Assembly: GCA_946615875.1 (NCBI GenBank) | Contig: CAMOIK010000124.1 | Location: 1 to 5,713, forward strand | DNA length: 5,713 nucleotides | Source: an uncultured Verrucomicrobiota bacterium | GTDB taxonomy: Bacteria; Verrucomicrobiota; Kiritimatiellia; RFP12; UBA1067 | Direction of reading: 5' to 3' | Shown here: positions 1-5,695 of the stretch, piece by piece | Numbering within the stretch: the stretch's first letter is position 1 | Layout of the letters: every line of letters starts with the position of its first letter | Notes under the pieces: model-generated | What the model saw: only the letters and a program-made list of their open reading frames with translations | Database searches by the model: none | What the model was told of the DNA's origin: nothing | Translations under genes and position numbers: made by a program

Positions 1-17
1 TCCAGACGGCGGCTCGG

Positions 18-46
18 TTGCGAGAGACGCAGGAATATGGTATAAT
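18..46 (+). promoter_or_regulatory. Sigma-70-type promoter for aconitase
   Basis: The -10 hexamer TATAAT (41-46) is a perfect consensus match and is preceded by TGG (38-40), which makes it an extended -10. A 17-bp spacer places TTGCGA (18-23), a 4/6 match to TTGACA, at the -35 position. Transcription would start near position 53, giving a leader of about 30 nt before the ATG at 84. In such GC-rich sequence this AT-rich consensus stands out. The 14-mer covering it recurs at 2850-2863. The TTG at 18, a possible in-frame upstream start for aconitase, is part of the -35 element, which argues against using it as a start codon. Confidence 0.85.
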
Positions 47-83
47 ACCGCCATCAGACGCAAAAGGGACAAGAAGCAAGGAA

Positions 84-2012
84 ATGACGGAAAAGAAGGC
101 GAAGAATGTCGTTGAGAAGATACTCTTCTCTCACATAGTGGAGGGGGATGCCGCGAAGGATGCGGAACTCGGCATCAGGATAGACCAGACGCTGACGCAG
201 GACGCCACGGGGACGATGGCGTATCTGCAGTTCGAAGCAATGGGCGTCGAGCACGTGAAGAACGCGCTTGCGGTGAGCTATGTTGATCACAACACGGTGC
301 AGATCGGCTTCGAGAACGCCGACGACCACGATTTCCTGGCGTCTATCGCCAGACGCTACGGCATAATCTACTCCAAGGCCGGGAACGGCATATGCCACCA
401 GCTGCACCTGGAGCGCTTCGGCAAGCCCGGGACGACGCTGCTCGGCTCCGACTCCCACACGCCCACCGGCGGCGGCATCGGTCAGATTGCGATAGGGGCG
501 GGCGGCATCGACATCGCCGTGGCGATGGCCGGCGGCTCTTTTCACATTCCCACGCCAAAGGTGAGGGCGATACGCCTCGTCGGCAACCTTCGCAGCGGCG
601 TGAGCGCAAAAGACGTGATCCTGAAGGTGCTCGAAAGGTTCGGCACGAAGGGCAACGTTGGGTGGATATTCGAATATACCGGGCCCGGCGTGGCCACGCT
701 CGACGTCCCGAGCCGCGCCACGATCGCGAACATGGGCGCGGAGCTGGGCGTGACGACGAGCGTGTTTCCTTCGGACGGCGTGACTCGCCAGTTCCTGGAG
801 GCGCAGGGGCGCGGCGCCGACTGGGTGGAGATCGCGGCCGACGAAGGCGCGAGCTACGACGACGAGTTCGAGGTGGATCTCGGCGCGCTGGAGCCCATGG
901 CCGCGGCGCCGCACAGCCCCGGCAACGTCGTGACCGTGCGGTCTTTCGCCGGCACGAAAGTGAACCAGATCATGATCGGCTCGTGCACCAACTCGTCATA
1001 TCGCGACATCCGCACGGTGGCTAAGATACTGGAAGGGCGGCACGTGGCGGACGAGGTCGAGGTGGGGATTGCCTGCGGTTCGCGCCAGGTGGTGAACATG
1101 CTTGCGCAGGACGGTTCGCTCGCCACGCTCATAAAGGCAGGATGCCGTATTCTGGAGAACGCCTGCGGCTTCTGCATAGGCGCCCACATGTCGCCCGCGA
1201 CGGGCGCGGTCTCGTTGCGCACGAACAACAGAAACTTCGAAGGCCGCAGCGGCACGAAGTCCGCGCAGGTCTATCTGGTGTCGCCGGAGACGGCGGCGGC
1301 CAGCGCGCTCACCGGCGTGGTGACGGTCTGCGAAGGCGTGGAGCCAGTGAACGCGCCGGCGGAGTTCCCGATCGACGATGCGATGTTCCTCTACCGCGAG
1401 ACGGCGTGCAGGGGAGTGCCAGGCACGGAGATAGTGCGCGGGCCGAACATCGCCCCCGTCCCGAAAGGTGAAGCGTTGCCAGCGCGGCTTGCGGGCTGCG
1501 CCACCATCAAGGTGGGAGACAAGATAACCACCGACCACATAATGCCGGCGGGGGCGCGGCTCAAGTTCCGCTCGAACGTGCCCGAATACGCCAAATACGT
1601 CTTCGAGCCTTGCGACCCGACGTTCCACGACCGCGCGATGGTCAACAAGAACAACGGCGCGGCCAACGTCATCATCGCTGGAGAGAGCTACGGGCAGGGC
1701 TCTAGCCGCGAGCACGCCGCGCTATGCCCGATGTATCTCGGCGTCAAGGCGGTGATCGCCAAGTCGATAGAGCGCATCCACCGCGCCAATCTCATAAACT
1801 TCGGCATCGTTCCTTTCACCTTCGAGAACCCGGCCGACTACGACAAGATACGCCAAGACGACGGACTGCTCTTCGAGGGTCTGCGCACTGCCATCGAGGG
1901 CGACGGCCGTTTGACGGTCAGGACGCCGCATGGCTCGGTCAGGGTGAAGACCGTGCTTTCGGCGCGCGAGAAGCGCCTCATTCTCTGCGGAGGACTGCTG
2001 GCCTCGCTCTGA
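84..2012 (+). CDS. acn: Aconitate hydratase, Aquifex-type monomeric aconitase
   Basis: A 642-residue cytoplasmic [4Fe-4S] hydro-lyase that interconverts citrate and isocitrate. The N-terminal catalytic part opens with the TLTQDATGTMAYLQFEAMG block (about residues 36-54), followed by VDHN (67-70) and DSHTPTGGG (123-131). The three cluster cysteines are Cys301 in GSCTNS and Cys361/Cys364 in ACGFC, with the NNRNFEGRSGT segment at 381-391. The C-terminal swivel domain carries GSSREHAALCP (539-549), including the substrate-binding Ser-Arg pair. The length of about 640 residues and the block order fit the Aquifex-type aconitases related to LeuC/LeuD and homoaconitase, not the roughly 890-residue AcnA or 860-residue AcnB. 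No family-critical residue appears to be missing. The ATG at 84 is preferred because the in-frame TTG at 18 lies inside the promoter, and homologues as I remember them begin just before this point. AAGGA is present at 78-82 but is unusually close to the ATG; AGGGA at 65-69 is rather far. Homoaconitase or 3-isopropylmalate dehydratase activity cannot be excluded from sequence alone but is less likely for a single-chain form. Confidence 0.95.
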   Translation: MTEKKAKNVVEKILFSHIVEGDAAKDAELGIRIDQTLTQDATGTMAYLQFEAMGVEHVKNALAVSYVDHNTVQIGFENADDHDFLASIARRYGIIYSKAGNGICHQLHLERFGKPGTTLLGSDSHTPTGGGIGQIAIGAGGIDIAVAMAGGSFHIPTPKVRAIRLVGNLRSGVSAKDVILKVLERFGTKGNVGWIFEYTGPGVATLDVPSRATIANMGAELGVTTSVFPSDGVTRQFLEAQGRGADWVEIAADEGASYDDEFEVDLGALEPMAAAPHSPGNVVTVRSFAGTKVNQIMIGSCTNSSYRDIRTVAKILEGRHVADEVEVGIACGSRQVVNMLAQDGSLATLIKAGCRILENACGFCIGAHMSPATGAVSLRTNNRNFEGRSGTKSAQVYLVSPETAAASALTGVVTVCEGVEPVNAPAEFPIDDAMFLYRETACRGVPGTEIVRGPNIAPVPKGEALPARLAGCATIKVGDKITTDHIMPAGARLKFRSNVPEYAKYVFEPCDPTFHDRAMVNKNNGAANVIIAGESYGQGSSREHAALCPMYLGVKAVIAKSIERIHRANLINFGIVPFTFENPADYDKIRQDDGLLFEGLRTAIEGDGRLTVRTPHGSVRVKTVLSAREKRLILCGGLLASL

Positions 2013-2057
2013 CGGCGAGGCGGGCGCGCCCGCGACCAGGCGTCCTTTCCCGCCCCG

Positions 2058-2861
2058 ATGCATCCAGATCTTCTAGACATCGGCTTTCTGCACATGAAGA
2101 CCTACGGCGCCTGCATGGCGCTTGGGTTTCTGCTGTGCAGCATGCTGGTGGAGCGCCTTTCGGGGCGCAAAGACATCTCCGGCCTGCTTATGCTGCTGGC
2201 CGTCGTGGGCATCGTCGGCGCGCGCGCCGCATACGTGATCGAGAACTGGCGGACCCAGTTCGCCGCCGACCCCGCGCAGATCGTTCGCGTCGATCGCGGC
2301 GGGCTTGTCTTCTACGGCGGGCTGGTCTCCGCGATCGCGGCTTATTTCGCATGGTGCATCGCCAAGCGCGAGCGCTTCACCGCGCTCAGCGACCTGATGT
2401 GCACGGTGATACCGCTCGGCCACGCGTTCGGGCGGATCGGCTGTTTCTTCTACGGCTGCTGCTACGGGCGTCGCAGCGACGGCGTCTGCGCGGTGCATTT
2501 CCCCGTGCTTTCTCCGGCGTGGCACGAACAGGTGGCGAGCGGCGACCTGCCGCCGGACGCAACGCGCTCGCTTGGCGTCCTGCCTACGCAGCTCTTCGAG
2601 GCTGCGGCGCTGCTCGTCCTCTTCGCGCTGTTGGTCTTCGCGTACCGCCGCTGGAAAGACAGGCGGGGGCTGGCCACGGGGCTTTACATGGCGGGGTATG
2701 CGCTGCTGCGCTTCCCGCTCGAATATCTGCGCGGCGATCCTCGAGCGGTCGTCGGGCCGCTGTCGATAGCGCAGACGATCTCCATCGGACTTTTCCTGCT
2801 CGGTGCCTGGTTCATCGTCGCTTCGCGGCGGCGCGTCGGCGACGGCGGAAATATGGTATAA
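2058..2861 (+). CDS. lgt: Prolipoprotein diacylglyceryl transferase Lgt
   Basis: A 267-residue inner-membrane enzyme that transfers diacylglycerol from phosphatidylglycerol to the lipobox cysteine of prolipoproteins, the first step of lipoprotein maturation. Roughly seven hydrophobic segments are visible: about 15-33, 43-61, 83-101, 109-125, 180-197, 204-221 and 234-255. The N-terminal MKTYG block, the RGGLVFYGGL block (80-89), the family signature in variant form GRIGCFFYGCCYG (125-137), LPTQLFEA (175-182) and RFPLEYLRGD (218-227) are all in Lgt order. Arg126 matches essential Arg143 of E. coli. Tyr86 sits where E. coli has His103, and Cys129 and Cys134 sit where E. coli has Asn146 and Glu151. 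I recall this GCCYG form from many non-proteobacterial Lgt proteins. The gene begins 45 bp after aconitase with no promoter or terminator visible between, so co-transcription is likely. No Shine-Dalgarno site is recognisable. The start at 2058 is chosen because the MHPxLxxIG N-terminus is typical. The TAA stop lies within the downstream gene's -10 element. Confidence 0.95.
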   Translation: MHPDLLDIGFLHMKTYGACMALGFLLCSMLVERLSGRKDISGLLMLLAVVGIVGARAAYVIENWRTQFAADPAQIVRVDRGGLVFYGGLVSAIAAYFAWCIAKRERFTALSDLMCTVIPLGHAFGRIGCFFYGCCYGRRSDGVCAVHFPVLSPAWHEQVASGDLPPDATRSLGVLPTQLFEAAALLVLFALLVFAYRRWKDRRGLATGLYMAGYALLRFPLEYLRGDPRAVVGPLSIAQTISIGLFLLGAWFIVASRRRVGDGGNMV

Positions 2862-2862
2862 T
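2854..2862 (+). promoter_or_regulatory. Extended -10 promoter for nfnA, embedded in the lgt stop codon
   Basis: TGG followed by a perfect TATAAT (2857-2862) forms an extended -10 element. The lgt termination codon TAA (2859-2861) lies inside the hexamer. The surrounding 14-mer, 2850-2863, is identical to 34-47 in front of aconitase. At a 17-bp spacer the -35 position reads CGTCGG (2834-2839), which is not a recognisable -35, so this promoter would depend on the extended -10. Predicted initiation is near 2869, about 19 nt before the nfnA ATG at 2888. The promoter suggests that nfnA-nfnB can be expressed independently of acn-lgt. Confidence 0.75.
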
Positions 2863-2887
2863 ATCCCTGTTCATGGAAAATGAAGCA

Positions 2888-3739
2888 ATGACGAAGATAC
2901 TGAAGAAGACTCAACTATCCGAGAACGTGTTCCGGATGCGGCTCGATGCGCCGCTGATTGCCCGCGAGCGCAAGGCCGGGCAGTTCATAATCCTCCGCAC
3001 CGATGCGGAGTGGGGCGAGCGCATACCCCTCACCATCGCCGACGCCGATGCGGACGCCGGCACCATAGACATCATCTTCCAGACGGTCGGAGCCTCCACG
3101 AAGGAGCTCGCGTCGTTCGCAGAAGGCGACTCCATCGCCGATCTGGTGGGGCCGCTTGGCAAGCCCACCGAGATCACGGACTATTCGCGCGCCGGCGACG
3201 TGGCGCGGCGCGGCTGGGTGGTCGTGGTCGGCGGCGGCATAGGAGTGGCGCCGGCGCATCCCATCGCACAGGCTTTCAGGGCTGCCGGCAACCGCGTCAC
3301 GGCGATCATGGGCGCTCGCACGAAAGAGCTTGTCATCATGGAGGACGAGATGCGCCGGGCGTGCGACGACGTTGTCATCGTCACCGACGACGGTTCCTAC
3401 GGACGCAAGGCGCTCGTGACCGAGCCGCTCAAGGAATGCTGCGAGCAGTCTCCCAAGCCGGACGAGGTCGTCATCGTGGGGCCGCCTGTGATGATGAAGT
3501 TCGCCGCGCTGGCCACCAAGCCGTATGGCGTGAAGACGATAGCGTCGCTCAATTCGATCATGATAGACGGCACGGGGATGTGCGGAGGATGCCGCGTCGC
3601 CGTGGGCGGCAAGACGAAGTTCGTCTGCGTGGACGGTCCGGAGTTCGACGCCCACCAGGTGGACTTCGACAACTTCATCAAGCGGCTTGGCACGTTCAAG
3701 GCCGAGGAGGCTGCGCACAAGTGCCGCCTGTTCGGCTAG
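2888..3739 (+). CDS. nfnA: NfnA/SudB: NAD-binding FAD/[2Fe-2S] subunit of NADH-dependent ferredoxin:NADP+ oxidoreductase
   Basis: A 283-residue cytoplasmic flavoprotein. In characterised NfnAB complexes this subunit binds NAD(H), FAD and a [2Fe-2S] cluster and works with NfnB to couple NADH and reduced ferredoxin to NADPH. An N-terminal FAD-binding barrel of ferredoxin-reductase type carries ERIPLTIAD (44-52). The NAD-binding lobe has GGGIGVAP (115-122), GARTKELVIMEDEM (142-155), TDDGSYGRK (166-174) and GPPVMMK (198-204). The C-terminal cluster motif is Asp227-X4-Cys232-X2-Cys235-X11-Cys247. It matches the unusual Asp plus three Cys [2Fe-2S] ligation described for this family (Pyrococcus sulfide dehydrogenase, Thermotoga Nfn). 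The ATG at 2888 is favoured over the in-frame ATG at 2873: it fits family N-termini (M-x-K-I-x-K-K-x-x-L), has a weak GGAAAA (2875-2880) seven bases upstream, and 2873 would leave almost no leader from the predicted promoter. Databases often name such proteins sulfide/dihydroorotate dehydrogenase-like. The adjacent NfnB decides the call here. Confidence 0.93.
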   Translation: MTKILKKTQLSENVFRMRLDAPLIARERKAGQFIILRTDAEWGERIPLTIADADADAGTIDIIFQTVGASTKELASFAEGDSIADLVGPLGKPTEITDYSRAGDVARRGWVVVVGGGIGVAPAHPIAQAFRAAGNRVTAIMGARTKELVIMEDEMRRACDDVVIVTDDGSYGRKALVTEPLKECCEQSPKPDEVVIVGPPVMMKFAALATKPYGVKTIASLNSIMIDGTGMCGGCRVAVGGKTKFVCVDGPEFDAHQVDFDNFIKRLGTFKAEEAAHKCRLFG

Positions 3740-3760
3740 ACGGCTCCGCCCATCCCGTCT
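3738..3760 (+). other. Weak hairpin at the nfnA stop codon (possible attenuator)
   Basis: AGACGG (3738-3743) and CCGTCT (3755-3760) are perfectly complementary and could form a 6-bp stem with an 11-nt loop, beginning inside the nfnA stop codon. It is followed only by TTC and then the G-free repeat tract, with no real U-run. It is therefore a poor intrinsic terminator. At most it might attenuate transcription or protect the 3' end of an nfnA segment. A 6-bp inverted repeat of this size can arise by chance. Confidence 0.2.
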
Positions 3761-3805
3761 TTCAAACCTCTCAAACCTCTCCCACCTTTCATACCTTTTC
3801 AAACT
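3760..3805 (+). repeat. Five imperfect 9-bp tandem repeats (consensus TYTCAAACC) forming a G-free nfnB leader
   Basis: Successive units are TTTCAAACC (3760), TCTCAAACC (3769), TCTCCCACC (3778), TTTCATACC (3787) and, after a 1-nt insertion, TTTCAAACT (3797-3805). The plus strand has no G from 3758 to 3809, that is 52 nt in a high-GC region, and the tract runs directly into the nfnB ATG at 3810. It therefore contains no Shine-Dalgarno sequence and should be single-stranded in mRNA. Its function is unknown. A C-rich, G-poor tract with regularly spaced YC dinucleotides resembles a Rho-loading (rut) site. It could equally be an unstructured translation leader or a dispersed genomic repeat. Confidence 0.8.
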
Positions 3806-3809
3806 TCCC

Positions 3810-5210
3810 ATGACACCGAAGGAAAGACTTGCCATCCCCCCGCAGGAGATGCCGCAGCAGGATGCGCTCGCAAGGGCGCGCAACATGGACGAGGTCGCGC
3901 TCGGCTATACCGCCGAGATGGCGAAGAAGGAGGCGTCGCGCTGCCTCAACTGCCCTGCGCGGCCGTGCGTGCAGGGCTGCCCCGTCAAGATCAACATCCC
4001 CGCGTTTCTCGCGGCGGCGGCGGAGGGCGATTTCGCCGCGGCGCTCGCCATAATCCGCGAGTCGTCGCTGCTTCCGGCCGTGTGCGGGCGCGTCTGCCCC
4101 CAGGAGAGGCAGTGCCAGAAGTTCTGCACCGTCGGCAAGATGTTCAAGGACGTGGCGAAGGCTGTGGCCATAGGCCGCGTCGAACGCTTCTGCGCCGACA
4201 ACGTGGAGCCTGAAAAGACGCAATGCGCCGCCCCGACAGGCAAGAAGGTCGCCGTGATAGGGTCCGGCCCTGCGTCCGTGACGTGTGCGGCGGATTGCGC
4301 CCGCGCCGGCCACGAGGTGACGATGTTCGAAGCGTTCCACAAGACGGGCGGCGTTCTGGTCTATGGGATACCCGAGTTCCGTCTGCCCAAGCGCATCGTG
4401 GAGAAAGAGATAGACGGTCTGAAAGCGATGGGCGTGAAGATAGTCACGGACTTCGTGGTCGGCAAGACGCGCCGCCTGGCGGACATGAAGAAGGATTTCG
4501 ACGCGATATTCGTCGGGACCGGGGCCGGATTGCCGAAGTTCATGGATATCGAAGGTGAGAATCTCATAGGCGTCTTCTCCGCCAACGAATACCTTACGCG
4601 CGCCAACCTGATGAAGGCGTATCTGGAGGACAAGGCGGCCACGCCGTTCTGGCACGGCAGGAAGGTGGCCGTCCTCGGCGGCGGCAATGTCGCCATGGAC
4701 GCCGCACGCATGGCTCTGCGGCTGGGCGCGGAGGAAGTCCATCTCATCTACCGGCGCAGCGAGAAGGAGATGCCCGCCCGCATCGAAGAGGTGCATCACG
4801 CGAAGGAGGAGGGCGTGGTGTTCCACACCCTGGAGAACGCCAAGCGCATCCTGGGCGACGGCGACGGGCGCGTCCGTGCCATCGAATGCCTCAAGTATGA
4901 GCTTGGCGAGCCTGACGCGAGCGGACGCCGCAGCCCCGTGGCGATAGCCGGCAGCGAGTTCGAGTTCCCGGTGGACACGGTCGTGGTGGCCGTCGGCTCC
5001 GGCGCCAACCCTCTGATCGCCGCCACCACGCCGGAAATCGAGGTCGACCGCAAGGGACACGTCCTGGTCGATGAGAAAACGCGCATGACGACCATGCCCG
5101 GCGTCTTTGCTGGCGGAGACATCGTCCTTGGCGCCGCCACCGTGATCTTGGCAATGGGCGAAGGCCGCGCCGCCGCAGCGGGGATGAACGAATGGCTGAG
5201 CCGTTCCTGA
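3810..5210 (+). CDS. nfnB: NfnB/SudA (GltA-like): NADPH-binding FAD/[4Fe-4S] subunit of ferredoxin:NADP+ oxidoreductase
   Basis: A 466-residue cytoplasmic iron-sulfur flavoprotein, the partner of NfnA. In studied complexes this subunit holds the bifurcating FAD and two [4Fe-4S] clusters and exchanges electrons with ferredoxin and NADP(H). The N-terminal cluster domain has Cys45-X2-Cys48-X4-Cys53-X3-Cys57 and a second group Cys92, Cys96, Cys102, Cys106 in AVCGRVCPQERQCQKFC. The FAD Rossmann motif is VIGSGPAS (149-156), with Ser where Gly is usual, followed by the GGVLVYGIPEFRLPK block (180-194). The NADPH site is GGGNVAMDAAR (290-300) followed by YRRSEKEMPAR (314-324), and LGEPDASGRR (365-374) is family-typical. 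The C-terminal FAD block is GVFAGGDIVLGAATVILAMGEGR (431-453). The ATG at 3810 gives the usual family length and N-terminus; the open frame continues upstream to 3687 through the repeats but looks non-coding there. It follows nfnA by 70 bp. A glutamate synthase small subunit is the alternative label, but no large subunit is present and nfnA is adjacent. Confidence 0.95.
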   Translation: MTPKERLAIPPQEMPQQDALARARNMDEVALGYTAEMAKKEASRCLNCPARPCVQGCPVKINIPAFLAAAAEGDFAAALAIIRESSLLPAVCGRVCPQERQCQKFCTVGKMFKDVAKAVAIGRVERFCADNVEPEKTQCAAPTGKKVAVIGSGPASVTCAADCARAGHEVTMFEAFHKTGGVLVYGIPEFRLPKRIVEKEIDGLKAMGVKIVTDFVVGKTRRLADMKKDFDAIFVGTGAGLPKFMDIEGENLIGVFSANEYLTRANLMKAYLEDKAATPFWHGRKVAVLGGGNVAMDAARMALRLGAEEVHLIYRRSEKEMPARIEEVHHAKEEGVVFHTLENAKRILGDGDGRVRAIECLKYELGEPDASGRRSPVAIAGSEFEFPVDTVVVAVGSGANPLIAATTPEIEVDRKGHVLVDEKTRMTTMPGVFAGGDIVLGAATVILAMGEGRAAAAGMNEWLSRS

Positions 5211-5695
5211 TCCGCCCCGCCACCTTGGCGGACGCCGAGCGCATCTTCGCGCTGGTGCATCTCAACCGAGACCAGCTGGTGCCGCGCTCGCTTGGGAACA
5301 TCGTCGAGAACATCGACCGCTTCTTCGTGGCGTCGGCTGGCGGCGAGATGACCGGCTGCGCCACGTACCAGGTGCATCCGGAGCTGGGCGACGCGCTTGC
5401 CGCGACGGTGGAGGTGCAGTCGCTCGTCGTCAAGAGCATGTTTCGGCGGCGCGGCATAGGCAAGGCGCTGGTGGAGGCGGTCATAGCCCGCGTGATGCCG
5501 TTCCGCCCCCACGAGATAGTGGCGCTCACGTTCGCGCCGGAATTCTTCAGGTCGTTGGGTTTCGAGGAGATTCCCAAGACGAAGGTGATGCACAAGCTCT
5601 ATACAGGCTGCATCAACTGCACCAAGCACACCAATCCCTTCACTTGCCCGGAAATCGCCATGCGCAAGGGAGGGGCGAAAAGCGACGAACAATGA
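5192..5695 (+). CDS. argA: GNAT N-acetyltransferase, probable short ArgA-type N-acetylglutamate synthase
   Basis: A 167-residue single-domain GNAT protein. It opens with LIRPATLADAERI (6-18), the usual start of this fold. The acetyl-CoA pyrophosphate loop is Arg85-Arg-Arg-Gly-Ile-Gly90 in VKSMFRRRGIGKALVEAVI (80-98), and EFFRSLGFEEI (117-127) is the typical motif B region. The C-terminal tail has Cys140-X2-Cys143-X8-Cys152-P-E-I-A-M. I recall a similar Cys-rich tail ending in C-x-E-x-A-M in short ArgA proteins of deltaproteobacteria and related phyla, which acetylate glutamate for arginine synthesis. This is recognition from memory, so the substrate is an inference. The amino-acid kinase-like domain of E. 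coli ArgA is absent. The gene overlaps nfnB by 19 bp, which suggests translational coupling, with only GGGG at 5180-5183 as a weak ribosome site. The alternative is another small-molecule or protein acetyltransferase. Confidence 0.8.
   Translation: MAEPFLIRPATLADAERIFALVHLNRDQLVPRSLGNIVENIDRFFVASAGGEMTGCATYQVHPELGDALAATVEVQSLVVKSMFRRRGIGKALVEAVIARVMPFRPHEIVALTFAPEFFRSLGFEEIPKTKVMHKLYTGCINCTKHTNPFTCPEIAMRKGGAKSDEQ

Noticed and set aside
18..83. N-terminal extension of aconitase from a TTG start at 18.
   Set aside because: The TTG is the -35 element and the extension would cover the -10 hexamer, so it could not be on the transcript from that promoter. The 22 extra residues do not look like aconitase.
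2021..2032. Perfect 12-bp palindrome CGGGCGCGCCCG in the aconitase-lgt spacer.
   Set aside because: There is no room for a loop and no following T-run, so it is not an intrinsic terminator. A short GC palindrome is expected by chance at this base composition.
1724..2872. Long open frame upstream of nfnA (671 codons in total when joined to nfnA).
   Set aside because: It runs out of frame through the 3' part of aconitase and all of lgt, both clearly coding in other frames. The translation is Arg/Ala-rich with no family features until the nfnA methionines. It is a GC-rich shadow.
3760..3805. The repeats as a CRISPR-like or phase-variable array.
   Set aside because: Units are contiguous 9-mers with no spacers and only five imperfect copies, so it is not CRISPR. 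Degenerate units and a 3-codon period argue against frame-switching phase variation.
3687..3809. 41-codon N-terminal extension of NfnB through the 9-bp repeats (reads as S-N-L repeats).
   Set aside because: It begins inside nfnA in another frame, translates as Arg-rich shadow followed by repeat-encoded residues, and exceeds the usual NfnB N-terminus. The ATG at 3810 fits the family.
2915..5060. Long minus-strand open frames (323 codons at 2915-3886, 423 codons at 3789-5060), and similar ones opposite aconitase (286 codons at 54-914).
   Set aside because: They lie opposite strongly conserved genes. Their translations are Arg/His/Ala/Leu-rich with no recognisable domain, as expected for the antisense of GC-rich coding sequence.
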